This document shows, one piece after another, positions 10,855-22,862 of a stretch of 64,000 bases of DNA; the first letter of the stretch is position 1; each line of letters begins with the position of its first letter. The position numbers and the translations under genes were made by a program. Origin of the DNA: Trichuris trichiura (Eukaryota > Nematoda > Enoplea > Trichinellida > Trichuridae); assembly GCA_037903355.1 (NCBI GenBank), contig JBAJFE010000023.1, forward strand, positions 744,001-808,000, written 5' to 3'. The notes beneath the pieces are model-generated. The model did no database searches and was not told the origin of the DNA. It was given only the letters and a program-made list of their open reading frames with translations.

Positions 10855-11640
10855 ACCAAAATAGGCACCTGAGTTCACTTAAAGCTTACCTGAAAATCAT
10901 TTACACTATCAGCACTAACTGTAAAACATTTAGTCATTAGCGGCTAACGGATTGGAGCGATTCAGTTGTGCATGTGTCGCTCACTGTGCCGGTGAGCGAC
11001 ACATGCGCTTGCGCATATTGCTTACTTGCAACGTACTACTCAACAACGTCATTCTCCCAACAGCAACAGTAAGTCTCACTGGAAAGAACACTTTAACTGT
11101 TCGACAAATTATAGATGCCACGAAACGATGACGAAAAGTAAAAATTAACCGATGGGCAGTAAAATCCCCGAAAAGAAGCAACAATAGGACCACCCAGCAG
11201 GACGGCATCAAACGCAATTTATAAAAAACTTTCAAGAAGGACACCTATGGACAAGCAATGATTGATATGTTTGAAAAATTTGCCAATGCAATCAATTCAA
11301 AGCATCCAAAACATTTCAAGCGAGCAAAGAAAAATTCCAGCAAGCCAATGCTTACAATAAACATATATTTTTTTGGTGATAATATGCGCTACATCAACCA
11401 GCTGTGACTTAAACTGACAAAAGTAAACATCGCCTCAATTCCAGAAAGAAAAGCGCGGCAGAATGGTGCGCAACATAAGTTGGCTGTAGAAGATAACTGA
11501 AAAGCTGAAAACGACTTACGTATTCGTCCTCATTGTCGACTAGAGCTGATTTAGCAAGCACAAAAGCGGCAGCATTGAATTTTTTACTTTAGACAATGTT
11601 CGACACTAAAAGATTGAATAAACGAAGTGCAAAAGCAATT
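10855..11640. repeat. dispersed repeat, copy B, with hairpin
   Basis: Second copy of the repeat at 4115-4860, same orientation. Its hairpin arms are 10968-10984 and 10992-11006 onward, with the same 17-base left arm. The minus-strand 87-codon GTG-initiated frame (10981-11244) is preserved with about a dozen amino-acid differences. Divergence extends into both flanks, so the true ends are unresolved. Confidence 0.75.
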
Positions 11641-11760
11641 ACAATTAAAAATTCAACTTTTGCAAAACAAGCACTACGCTGTCAGTGTTCTTATAGATTT
11701 GTCGCATTACTCACATAGGTTATAGGCTTTGCTTTGAAAACATAGCTCCTCTTAACGGAT

Positions 11761-12225
11761 GTGTGTATCAACATTATTGTACGGAAACTTTGCCCCACCC
11801 CACGTCAACCCCCTATATTAGACATTATTGCCTCCACGGAGCATGGACTCCTCTCAGTGGATGACCAGAAGGCGACAGACATAAAGCAGGCAATATCCTC
11901 GTTAATACTGAGGCACATCTATGGAAGGGCAAACTTAACGAGGTTGGAATTTCGTACACTTAAACAATTGAAGTCACGAACAGACATAGTGATCACAAAA
12001 GCTGACAAGGGCAACGTGGTGGTAGTGTTAGATAACTCGTTTTACCTAAACAGGATGTCCGCCCTCCTAAACAACACGGTATACTTGCCCATTCAAGGAG
12101 ACCCCACCGAGGATTTACGCAAGACTTTGAAATGCCTGATACAGGTTTTTGCGCAAGAAACTGGAGATGAAACACTAACCAGAATAGGCAAGAAGCTAGG
12201 GCACGTCTCCCGTTACAAACGATAA
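11761..12225 (+). pseudogene. Penelope-like reverse transcriptase, N-terminal fragment
   Basis: An open frame of 154 codons carries ITKADKGNVVVVL, the same block as KADKGNVV in the element at 6.9 kb, followed by the conserved YL..LLNNTVY stretch. It ends before the RT finger and palm motifs. The protein is distinct enough from the first element to be a different PLE family rather than a duplicate. Confidence 0.8.
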
Positions 12226-12510
12226 CGGTGCACCTCGGTGACTTGGAAGTATCCCTAGCCCGGTTAATTCCCTTCCGCCGTCCCCGGTCCCCTCAACTAC
12301 CTGACCCCCCCCCTTTTTTTAAAAATAATGTCGCATCTCCTTTAAAACGACCCAATTTTCCCGTAGTTTAAGGCACTAGTCCCACATAAGGGGCGTGCCA
12401 GCACTCGCTCTGTCATTTACCTGTGCTGAAGATGGGGACAGGTGATCCCCGAAAGCTACGCAATTAAACAATTTTTGAACGGGTAGCTTTTCCGTACAAT
12501 AATGTTGATA
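11766..12510 (+). mobile_element. internally deleted Penelope-like element
   Basis: A 22-bp sequence at 11766-11787 (TATCAACATTATTGTACGG..) recurs as its exact reverse complement at 12489-12510. Inside are the N-terminal part of a PLE reverse transcriptase and, near the right end, a hammerhead-like core. About 2 kb of coding sequence is missing compared with a full PLE. Confidence 0.8.
12426..12458 (+). ncRNA. hammerhead ribozyme-like motif
   Basis: CTGAAGA at 12426-12432, stem II GGGGA/TCCCC, GAAAGCT at 12451-12457, cleavage base A12458. Helix I can form from GTG before the core and CGC after it (one wobble), and beyond an internal loop TTTA pairs with TAAA. Stem II and helix I bases differ from the other copies while pairing is kept. 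Confidence 0.65.
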
Positions 12511-13774
12511 GGTAATAGGTTTTCATAATAAAGTGCTTTTATTACGGAGTGAAATGGCTTAGGCTTAGTATGAATGTCTCATTACTCGCCTGTGTACCTG
12601 AAAATCACTTATACTCTGACAGAAAGTTGAAACTGCTACGCAGCAAACGCGGAATGGCAAAATATTGGATCTGATGTTTCACTTTCGCTGACTCAGCTCT
12701 GCGCTTTGCCCTCTGCTGATGTCGACAGACATTACACATAGGACTATCAGCAAATAAGCATAACGAGATAGGACGTAAAAACACACAGTCTCTGCGTTTG
12801 CATTTACTCCTGTGAACTTTCAAGAAGATAGCTGACATTATTCAGCAACATTAAGCTGAATATCATGCGCAAAACTAGCCAATCCTTCTAATCACAGCAA
12901 AGCACGAATCTCATCATTGTAGCATCGCGCCTGAAAGTCAGTGAATTGCTAACTCAACTAGAAAGAAAATTTGACTTACAGTCTAAAAATCGAAGCAGCA
13001 TAGAAGCGCCGAACGTTCTTACCCTGCGAAAAGGTCTACCCGAACTCGCACAATGCTTTGTTACGACGTATAAATTATACGGACAATTTTACAAGAATAA
13101 ATACGAATCTGATGCACAGTTAGAAAATGTGAAGCCCCGGAAGGGCGGATAAAATTGAATTTTACGCTTAGGAAAGGAATATTGGCCAAATTGTTTCAAG
13201 TACTCACCTTTGCCAAACAGTCGAACTTGTTGCTTTCATATGGTTGAGGACAACGCTGCTGCCAATCCGCAGATCGATTTAATCGACGGCTGCCATTCAG
13301 GCCAACATAATCGTTGATTACAAGTCACGAAAACCGGATTACAGATAAGCAGGAAGGTGGTTCGCGTCTGTACAAATATAAGAAAGTGAGGCAATTTTTG
13401 GCGCGTTCAAAAAACGCCAGATTTAATAAGCTTAAACTGGTTGTTTATTTTCATGCAAAGGGTCAATGGGAAGACGTTTTCGCAAGTTAAACCGGCAGTA
13501 AAACAACGCGGCTTACTGTAGCTAAAACGAGACCAATATTTTTCTTATTCGAACTTTTCAACGTTGCGATAACAATTGAGTAATTTTTAAATTATTTTTC
13601 CACCGCTTCTCCTTTACTATTTAACTGATTTTTTCAAAGAAACTTGTGAATTTCTACGAATTTCGCGAAACGTACCTGGTAAGCATTTAGTACGTTACGG
13701 TAAGAGCACTGTCATTGTTGCTATTGTTGGTTGAAGTTGCGTTGTTGAGTAGTCGTTTAGTCGCTTCGTTCGGT
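12511..13774. other. intergenic upstream of H2A.Z
   Basis: A TTAGGC pair lies at about 12553-12566. Two short open frames (12605-12838 minus, 12946-13152 plus) carry no recognisable domain. The last 200 bp before the H2A.Z start probably include its promoter and 5' UTR, but no TATA box is convincing. Confidence 0.4.
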
Positions 13775-14197
13775 ATGGCTCCTGCTAAGACTGGAAAGGA
13801 CAGCGGAAAGGCTCGTCAGAAGGCTCAGTCTCGTAGTGCCCGAGCCGGTTTGCAGTTCCCGGTGGGTAGAATTCATCGCTTCTTGAAGGAGAGGACCACA
13901 AGTCATGGTCGAGTTGGGGCAACGGCGGCGGTGTACACAGCGGCCATATTGGAGTACTTGACCGCTGAGGTGTTGGAATTAGCCGGGAACGCGTCAAAGG
14001 ATTTAAAAGTCAAGCGTATCACTCCTCGACATTTGCACTTGGCCATTCGTGGCGACGAAGAGTTGGATATTTTGATCAAGGCTACAATTGCAGGCGGTGG
14101 CGTCATCCCGCACATTCACCGTTCGTTGATTGGCAAGGTTCCGAGTGAGCCAACCGTTACGCTACATGCACCGCCGAAGCATGCTGAAGAAGTTTAA
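13775..14197 (+). CDS. H2AZ: histone H2A.Z
   Basis: An intronless 140-residue protein. The histone fold is nearly identical to H2A.Z across animals: [35 protein letters not shown] and the acidic-patch and docking region [20 protein letters not shown]. The DEELD and [11 protein letters not shown] segments separate H2A.Z from canonical H2A. It replaces H2A in nucleosomes at promoters and regulatory DNA. The start at 13775 gives the usual short lysine-rich tail; the open frame extends 20 codons further upstream, but those residues do not fit the family. The C-terminal tail after HRSLIGKV ([18 protein letters not shown]) is longer than in vertebrates and unlike the short human tail. Confidence 0.97.
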   Translation: MAPAKTGKDSGKARQKAQSRSARAGLQFPVGRIHRFLKERTTSHGRVGATAAVYTAAILEYLTAEVLELAGNASKDLKVKRITPRHLHLAIRGDEELDILIKATIAGGGVIPHIHRSLIGKVPSEPTVTLHAPPKHAEEV

Positions 14198-14441
14198 AGG
14201 CATTTGTCGTCCGCGACCCCATCTTTATCGTTATCCTCAAAGTACAGTTATTTCCCTTCCGCACTTAATCTTTCTGGGTTATTATCTTTCCTATGCCCTT
14301 TTATCTCTGTCTACTTTGGTGTCTACTATTCGATCGAGAACTTTGGAATAGTCTATACACTCTTCAACCCCCTTAGATTGTCATTTTGGCGTCGCGGTTT
14401 GTCTATTTGCCGACTGGTCCCGACTTTACGTTCGTTTGACG

Positions 14442-14447
14442 AATAAA
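14442..14447 (+). terminator. polyadenylation signal of H2A.Z
   Basis: AATAAA about 245 bp after the stop codon; no histone 3' stem-loop was noticed, as expected for a replication-independent variant. Confidence 0.6.
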
Positions 14448-15840
14448 TAAACTGATAAAAAAGTGGCGTGTTTTAATCTGCGCTTTTAGCTTCAATTGTC
14501 TAATGCACCAAAAGGTTTTTACCGTACTCTCCTGCAAATCATTTATCAAATAGCGTTGAAAGTCAATTTTTTCGGCTCAAAACGTACTACTTCGGCAAAA
14601 AAAAAACGGAAAAGCTTTTTGCGTATTGTTATTGAAATTAAAAGCGAGCATTTGCGCTCGAGTAACAGCGCCAAACTACTTTGCATTGTCTTTGTTGACT
14701 AGAGCGGCCGATCTCGCGAAGTTTTGAAGCTGTACGGCTGAAGCATTTTTTAGATTTGTTGTGGTTGATTAATTACGTAATTAGGAAGCTTTATTGTTGC
14801 TGAAAACATTTGATTCCGGTTAGGCCTGTTAAGCAAAAGCCCACGTAAATGCCTAGCAAAATTTAGTTGACGAGTCGAAGAGCAATGGACTTACGAACGT
14901 AAATTCAATTGTTTCTAACACTATCGTCTGTTTTAAGTTTAAATTCTCAACTTCCGAACTGTCGTACTCGCTCGACAGTGCTAACAAGAATTCAAAACAC
15001 TAAATAAACTTCAAAAATGTGTTCCGAGGAATTTTATAGTTAGCAGCTTGAATAATGCCAAGTTTTCTGCTCAGTTCAATTGCCTCCTATAGCGTTTGGT
15101 TTCTCTAAGCGAAATTGCGTATCCTCGCATAGGCAGCATTGTGTAGTTGACTTCTTAGCGACAAAGCATTGAGCTAATGCGCTTAAGCTTTTAGTTGTTC
15201 TCTCCACTATTTTCTGTTCCTAAATTACATGTGTTTTACAAGTTTATCGTAGTTAGATCTTGATTGTCACTTACGGACTTCTTTTCACTTTTAAATAAGC
15301 TATACGCAGCTTAAATTAATTTTCGAACGTTGAAATGGTCTGTTCGAACCAATTTAAAAAGTGTACATAAAATAGAAGTACTCTTTATGCCAAAGTCGAA
15401 TGTACAAAAAAGCTTCCGTTAAATTGTTTTCTCGTAAGAGACAGTGTTTATCTCAATTACATTTTTGCAGATTCGATTCGAAAGTCGGTTTCAGCTACTC
15501 CGCAAGCGGTTAGTACGATTAGAGAAGGCTTTAAAATGACTTTTAACGTCTGATAGGTAGTTCAGCTATTTATTTCATTCTTTGGATGTCTAATAGGTAA
15601 ATAATATTCAAAAGAAGCTTAAGTTATCGTTGATTGCAAGACCTGTTGCCGTTAGCACAAGCAACCAGTCGTCAACGGTTGCCTGCACTGCCGCGCTAAT
15701 TTTTGATGCATAGCCTTTCGTTACGCCATTGCTTTTTAAATTTCATAAATTTGGGGCTAATTGTGAGTCACAGCCCATTTGAAGCTATTGAAAAGCGAAT
15801 ATGCTTAGTTTAATTACGGCATTTTGTTTCGTAGTCGCCG
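14448..15840. other. intergenic, no gene recognised
   Basis: AT-rich, with short open frames only. Nothing with a domain signature on either strand. Confidence 0.45.
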
Positions 15841-15845
15841 CACTG

Positions 15846-15990
15846 TCTTACTGTAACTCTTGCAGCTATTCTGTTTGGCCCATTCCTAAGCCTAAAACTA
15901 AATTAAAAGGTTATATTTTGGCGTATGCTTAGTTAAGCGCAAAACAGGATGGGCAGCATGCTTGCTAGTGAGGACAGAACAGGTTAATCG
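15846..15990. repeat. MITE-like fragment with CTAAGCC core
   Basis: The core at about 15880-15960 (CCATTCCTAAGCC .. CAGGATGGGC) is an inverted arrangement shared with the centres of the elements at 48.3, 52.6 and 59.2 kb. A TACTGTA lies at the left end; the right end is unclear. Confidence 0.45.
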
Positions 15991-16154
15991 TTATTCGTGC
16001 CGGAAAGGAACCTGCATTCTTCTAGTGGCGAAGTGGCTAAGAAACAAGTTCATAATTGCGATCTGAAAACGTAACCGGAAGTTATTCCGCGTTGCGCTGA
16101 AAATTAGCGTGAAAGTAGAAATTTTTAATTTGTTTACGACGCTTAAAATTAAAA

Positions 16155-17389
16155 TTAACCGCATGGCGGTTCGTAAGGAACCCAGCAAGCACCATATCGG
16201 CATCTTTGACCAGGAGGGCATCTCGTATACTTGTCGCATTCTCTGTCGGTCGACACAGCCGCAACGCATTGTAAATCGAAGCACAATCTTTGCCCGGTAC
16301 ATTCTTCGTCAGTTAGGCACTCTATCGTTGGATACGGAGGTTTTACTGGAAAAAAAAGACCCTTCTTATTGACGCTGCAATCTAAGGAGTTATTGGGGAT
16401 TAATTTCAACATAAAACGATGAATCTGGCACTATAGCTTGATATCAAATGCTTTGTTCGACGGATTGCTCAAAAGATGGAATCAATTCCAAACTTCCCTG
16501 TTTTTCAATAAAAAATAAACTTTTTTTTAGAAGCGATGATTCCCACTGCCTCACATTTTAATACCTTGTTCAGACGCTCAAATAAGTAACTGTCGAAGAT
16601 TTCGGAACATTTCTGTTCCACCGGTTTGTTTAACAAATCAATCGATAGGGTTGCTAATAAATTGAATAAAATTTTTTCCCAACTTTAATTGACGACGAAA
16701 TGGCAAACTAGAGGGATTTTGTTCGCTATGCGCAAATTAGTCATACTGTAACGTAAAAAATACAGGTATCTTGCTCTTCTTTTGCCCTTAAGTAAACTTG
16801 AGCCTAAAGGTAAGGCTTATATTTTAGCTCAGACTCGGCTAATGACAGAATGAAGTAGCTGGCAAAGTTACGGTATGATTGGTGAACGCCTGACGAACAA
16901 GATTCGAACAGCTTTTCGGGCAAGCAGCTGAACGGGGGAAAAGGTTAATTATTTCTGCTCACCTGCCGGCACCATGCAGATTCCACTTATACAGGCTTGG
17001 CCCAAGTCAGTTTCGCATTGTTCATCAATATAGCACAATCCTCCCGCCGGTTTAGCCGGCACGCACCTCCGTCGATAGCACATTTGTTGACCAGAGCAAT
17101 CGGAGTGATCTGTGCACGCTACTGAAAATTAAAAACAATTTTTAACCTTATCCAATGGCAATCCGACGTAGCTTTACTAGGCACTTTTAAATATTGCGCC
17201 TAAAATGTAGGAATAAGCATAAAGTGGCAAATGCCTAATGAAAATCGCAGAAGTAAATCCAACCCTAAGTAGGGCAGAAATTTTGAAGCTTAAAAGCAAC
17301 CTTAAAAGGACGAAGAGAAGAATAGCTGCAAGTGACCTACTCGCTCCTTCCAGAATCGCTACTGCGACGAGTGACAGAATGAACAGCAT
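16155..17389 (-). CDS. small secreted cysteine-rich protein (EB-module-like)
   Basis: Three exons read 17389-17341, 17121-16963 and 16345-16155, all joined at phase 1, giving 132 residues. The first exon encodes a signal peptide (MLFILSLVAVAILEGA). The mature part has three or four repeats with the spacing C-x3-D/E-x-C-x-GQ-x2-C-x4-C, for example DCSGQQMCYRRRC, ECTGQRLCFDLQC and RCPPGQRC, typical of extracellular disulfide-rich EB-type modules in nematode secreted proteins. No membrane segment follows. The first donor (GTAGGT) is the weakest junction. A short MITE-like repeat lies in intron 2. Function is unknown. Confidence 0.8.
16742..16880. repeat. short MITE-like element in an intron
   Basis: The ends CATACTGTAACG and (reverse complement) CATACCGTAAC form a short inverted pair about 140 bp apart. 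The centre has the GCCTAAAGGTAAGGC motif of the TACAGTA family. It lies in intron 2 of the cysteine-rich gene. Confidence 0.5.
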
Positions 17390-18508
17390 GGCTACACTTA
17401 GAAGATGAACTGTTAACGATGGGATCCCTTAGCTTAGTCGATAAGGTTTACGCAATGGCTTTTAGTTGGTAGCGACTGGAAATATTCCGTCGTTTTAAGT
17501 GTTTACCTCAAAATAGTTTACAATCGCTGTTGTTATCCTTGTCGCTCGAATAGCCGGTTACCAAGACGCGGCAATTCCGGATAGGTGCTCCCCTATGGCT
17601 CAACTCGTTTATTCCTCGTTTATTTACTCGGACACTGAACGAGGAAATTACCAGTAGCCTCTGCTGGGCGGTTGTTTGCTCGCAACCTTTTGACAACGTA
17701 CAACTTCACTGCCATCCGGCTGGCAGTTTTAACTTGCATTAACAAGTGTTTCAAGTAGCTCAGCTTTAACAAGAACACTTCGACGAAAAGACAAAAACTA
17801 AATAAACTGCTTTATTAGCATCTTCGCGTCGAGGGCTTGGCAAGAAAAGCGGTTTTGTTTATTTTGACATTTTTTATGCAAATATTTTTAATTTCTAATG
17901 GAATTCAGGTTTATACTGTACCTGTAAATCATTTAGTTTCACAGTAGGACATTTTGAGTTTTTTTCCGATTATATTAAAAGCGCTTTGAAAACGCGATTA
18001 TTAAGGGGTACAAAGATTCATTTTCAAGTTCAATTAACAACATCGCGTAGGGATCTGACGAGAAAAACAAAAAATAACACGCCTTAGCACGGGTTGAATA
18101 AGCAGCGCTTGAAAATGATCGTTTTTCAACTCCGCAAAACGTTAAACGCAGTATTTAATATTTTAAAACGCCTATCGGCGTTGAAATGACTTGAAAAGTA
18201 AAATATTCGAATTCATATGGCAGCGCGGGGCGTCTTCAGCCGCTTTTGCTATTTTCGGTTATCGTACTTGGCGTGAAACGACCTTGCAGTTTATACGAAG
18301 TAAAGGAAGCCTCAAAAAAACGATGATCATAAAGGAGGATTAGAAAAGAGACAAAGCGAAGGCGAACTGGAAAGTCAAAGCGTCATTATTAAGTAAGTAC
18401 TGAAGCTTTGGCTTGGTCATTTTACGTGGGAACAAAATCACAATCGAACGCGAGGCACAAAACGCATTCCAACATTTCCAGTTGCATTTGCTGCTTTTAC
18501 TCTTTGCG
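17390..18508. other. intergenic between two minus-strand genes
   Basis: No coding exon recognised. ACCTG..ATC motif copies occur near 17509 and 17930. Confidence 0.45.
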
Positions 18509-20486
18509 CTAAGCATCTTGCCCATTCGTCATGCGCTGTTTGGCCAAAAGCTTAGCTTCTCGAAGGCGCTGTCTAGCTTCGGTCACCCTTTTGTTAATCC
18601 ACAGCTTTTTCGGGCTGCTTACGATCTTTTGGATGGTCGGCTTTTTAGCCGCATTGGCTATTGGCTAAACATGCAAATTAAGGTGGCTACAAAATCTTTG
18701 AAAAGTTATTACTTCCGGCCGAGCAGGCGGAGGCTCTTCGCTGACGGCAGTCCAATTGTTTTGCTTCAATTTTCTAACCGCCTCGAAGCAACTCTCTATG
18801 TCGGCTAGTTCAATTTCGACCAAACTCCAAAAACCTTCCAAGTCGTCCAGCGTTACGTTCGGCTCGCCGTCGACCGGATCCTGCAAGCAAGAAAAAAATT
18901 GAAGCGCGTTCGAAATGAGACCAAGGCGACGATGCGATGGGTGTTTGCAAGAAAAAGCGTACCAAGTGCTTGGCAACGAGTTCTTCGAACTTTTTGAACT
19001 TCTTTTTGAGCAGCAACTTCGCCTTGCCTACGGCCATTCGTATGTGATCGCAAGCTTTTCAATGAACTTCAAATGAATGGACAACAAAAGACGACAACAA
19101 CAAATTGCCTTACCTTCTTCGCATGTCACCAATTCAAGATCTTGCTCGGCTACTTTGCATTGCTCTTCGACTCGACTACGATTTTGATTAGCTAACTGTT
19201 GATAGTAAAGGCCGTCTACCCGTTGAAGAATATCGGCCGAAGCGACCGAACCATTGCCGGTCATCATCTCCTTATCGGTTGATGAGGTCAAAGTTCCATC
19301 TTCGAATTCGTTGCCCACTTCCAGCGAACTGTCAATGCTCTCAACGGACAATGCAATAGCTTTCCAAGTCTTTTCCAATTCGGTTCGTCGTTGTTCGTCC
19401 ATCTCGGCACCACCTTCCACCGCGGCCTAACAACAATGTCAAATGTCAACAAAAAGGGGGAGAACAAGACGCGCAAGCAACTTGCGCGTCGTTGAAAATG
19501 AGTCACCGCCCTACCCACTCGTTTTCCAACCGCGATTCAAAAGGTTTCAGCATGCCGCTCAAAAGCGCCTTGATATTCTCGACAAGAGAGGCTGTTTGAC
19601 CGCGAACTAAATAACAAACTTGGCAAAGTGCCATCGGAAACCGACTTCTCTCTCTCTCTTTCTCACCTTCGCAAGGCAACCGGCCTTCCAAACGTCTCTC
19701 CAGTCGATTGCACAAGCTTTCCAGGCGGTAACGTTCGAAAGTGGCCATGTTTTTATAAAATTCAGGGTCAATAATGGTTCGCAGCACCTCGTCCGGCGAT
19801 AGGATCGTAACTGGACCAACCAGCGGACCTTGCAGTTGACCAGCCGACTTGGTCAAAGTTGGAATATCCCTTTGGTCAGCGGCTGCATGGTTGTGCTGGG
19901 GGTTTTCCAGCGAGCTTCTACGCTTCTTACTATGAGCTTGACAACTTGCCAACAACCGTAGAGCCGACAAGTTGTCACTAAGCTTTAAGCGATTGAAACT
20001 TTCTACAATTTCTTGAATAGTCATCGGCGCACAATTGGCGGCTGCGCTTTTCTTTGTATTCGGAACGGAAACGGGTGCAGGACTGGGTGTCTTCAATCTT
20101 TCCGTTAAGTAAAGAGGCCGACTAAGTGTGCAGCTGCTCCACGAACGGCATCGAGGCATTGATACATTGTGATATCCGTTCAAGGCGCAACTCAGTCGCA
20201 TATACGAGGGATTGCTGTTAACAAAGTCTGAGAAAACACCACCGGAATTGAAGTCATTTTGAGAAGTAGGAATATGACCCGATGTGACGCCGCCAACAGA
20301 GTCATTTACTAACTTTCTATCATTACCGTCATCATTTGCTGACGTGGCAGTAGTATACATGGACGTTTTGCAGTTCAAACTATTAAAGTTGAACGTTTCG
20401 TCAACCGAATCGCCTTCGCCAGCCTGGTCGATCATTTTGCGCGCCTGCCGAGCCGACAACGGACTGCAATCGAAGCCAACCGATAT
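18509..20486 (-). CDS. DLGAP: DLGAP/SAPAP (GKAP-domain) scaffold protein, 5' end unresolved
   Basis: Six exons: 20486-19667, 19606-19515, 19426-19114, 19054-18963, 18880-18713, 18664-18509, all phase-consistent, giving 546 residues. The C-terminal GKAP homology domain is clear: IRMAVGKAKLLLKKKFKKF, then LDDLEGFWSLVEIELADIE and LKQNNW, and a basic tail with TEARQRLREAKLLAKQR. DLGAP proteins link guanylate-kinase scaffolds such as DLG/PSD-95 to Shank at postsynaptic and septate junctions. The protein ends in NGQDA, without the Shank-binding PDZ ligand of vertebrate DLGAPs. Exon 20486 begins at a splice acceptor, and the first in-frame Met is about residue 18, so an upstream exon may be missing. 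The 60-nt intron at 19666-19607 is a multiple of three without a stop, so its retention would keep the frame. Confidence 0.85.
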
Positions 20487-20489
20487 CTG

Positions 20490-22862
20490 CAAAAAAAATT
20501 AGTAATTTTCGGCGCCCAAGATGAAATTCAAACGAATCAACAGCCAATCAACGTTCTCGGCTGCAACTCGAACAAAGCGAACTTATTTTCGAAGAATTGA
20601 CCTCGTCGGCCAACCGACCCGCGGCTATCAATACAAACTGTAGTAATTTACATATTTGCCACTATCTCAACACTGGCGAAGCTGGCTGGCATTTGGACGT
20701 CTTCTAAGCTGTTTTCGAGACGAGATTTTACAATTGGATGGAAGAAAGAAAAAGAGCCGTAAAGCAACATGCGCTCGGCAACATTTTCCTAAACGTAACC
20801 AGCTTTTCGGGCAAAAAGTAACGAAACGAGCGCGGCGGGAATCGTTTATCCAAAACGCCTATTGGCTTCGTTGAATTGCCTTGCGAAAAAGAAAAGATCG
20901 AGTATAGGCGAATGCAATCGCCCACTCGATGCGGCGGCGGCGCGAAATTTATTGGGCTAACAATTGGTTCAGCCTAAGTGCCGGCGCGTTGGGAATTTCC
21001 AAAGTCAACCAAAGCGCAAGAGAACGAGAAAATATTAATACAACGAATATTTCACCCCCTTACGGAAAAAATTAAAAGGATAACGCAATAACAAAGGCTT
21101 CATCGATGAACACTTAGCTTTTCCCCTACTGCTCATCGATGAGGAAAGCTAGCGCCAAAAAACTACCGTAAACCCGTTGATGTAAGCGCAAAAACTAAGC
21201 CAGCGTCCAAAAGTAGAAAAAAATCAAGTTACAACTAGCTGGAAGGGGAAATTAACAGCAAACAAATTGAAAGCAATTGACAAAAAAATTTGAAAAATTC
21301 AATCGGCTAACTTTATTTTAAAGAACGTCCGCGCACGCCCGGCAGGCTCAGTTGCTTGTTAGCGCAATGCTAAGACGAACAGCTGTTGCCAACTTGAACA
21401 ACGCACCTTCTTTCGCAAAAAAAAGGTATTCTACTTAAGTTCATTGCGAATAATAAAAAACTATAGGTTAAAATGAATACGTCTACAAAATAGAAAGATA
21501 ATTTGCTTAATAATGATGCTATTATTAGGGAAAAGTTGAAAAGAGCAATGAGATTACGGTAGAAAGTACCTGAATTCAACTACAATACTCTTATTCAGTT
21601 TTCCGAAGTAATTGACTTTGTAACTAAAGCTAAAATGCCTCTGACGCGAATTGAAGTAATTTAAACAAAACAACCTTACCGTAGACGAGAATAGAGCTAG
21701 CAAAGCTAACTAATACGCTAACGCTTATTGGCGGAATAGTCGTGCGCTACTGCCGAGCTATTCTTTACACGAGCGAAGCGTAATTTGGAACAAAAGGCTT
21801 AGAAAAATATAAATTGTTTTAAATCTTGCTAGCTACTGTCTTTTTGAGCCCGACATAAAAATCTGAACGAAAGGGAAGGGGCAACTAAAGAAAAGCATTC
21901 GCTCTATTGAAACCGCGCTGTTTGAAAAGTCACGCGCGACGTTACGAAAAAATCATAGTCGGCAGCATATTACCATTTCCGTGCAAGCTGGACCGCTGGT
22001 CGACAACGAAACTTCCGCTGTGTCGCTTTTGAAACGAAACCAAATGTAGCCAACGAACCAGCCGTAAAACTGTACGACGTAACGAAGGGCGTTTTGTTTT
22101 TTACTCAAAATGGTAACAATGCTCCAAACGAACGGCAAGCGCGCCCACAATTAACAAAAGCACTTGATGACAATCGCCAAATGTACTGTAATAACGAACG
22201 TGACCATCATTTAAGCGATGCATCAATGCAGCTACGGCATGCTTTATTGTTGGCACCCAGGATGAGGCGCCAAATTTATTAAAGCATTAGCGATTAACAA
22301 AAATAGCGTCAGTTTTATTTTTTAAAAAATCCGTTTCCCCTAAAATAAAGCGAGGTTCTATTACTCTTTTATTGGGTTATAGAGCATAGCCGCCATTGCT
22401 TGGTAGGCACTTCTTGAAGCGCAAAGCGAAAATTAACTTTTTTATAGCTTAAAAATTGACGAGCGACAACTGACGCAGGAAGTGACGTCATTGTAGAGGG
22501 AGTCTCCGCGGAAAAGTTCAGCCGTGCTTATTTTATCGGAGCGGAACGAACTGTTCGCTTTTTCTGCAACTATCTATTGCCGAACTTTCGGTTTTTAAAA
22601 TTTTTCCTGCATATTAATTAAGCTGGAAGGCGGGAAACGGACGCATGCTGGAACTTTGTGGTTTAAATAATACATGCGCTCACAAACCGGTCGTAGCAAA
22701 GCTAGTTTTTTAGCCCGCGTCGCTACTTTTCATTAAAAGTCTCAGCTGTGCGTTTTGAACCTGCGCATTAGCTTACTGTATTTTTATAGGGACAATTGAA
22801 TGCGCTGTATTCATGGTTTGTTTCCGTTTTGAGCTCTTCTACGCCCGATCTCTCTGACGGAA
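20490..22862. other. intergenic; possible missing 5' exon of DLGAP
   Basis: I could not identify a phase-0 exon upstream of the DLGAP model. A donor-like CTACG/GTAAGG on the minus strand near 21680 has the wrong phase. No other gene recognised. Confidence 0.4.

Noticed and set aside
16880..16930. tRNA-like box B (GTTCGAATC on the minus strand)
   Set aside because: No T-stem pairing, box A or acceptor stem. No tRNA gene was recognised in the window.
19503..20492. 329-codon minus-strand frame as a single exon
   Set aside because: A 60-nt intron with good splice sites (19666-19607) interrupts it, and the true ends are splice sites at 20486 and 19515.
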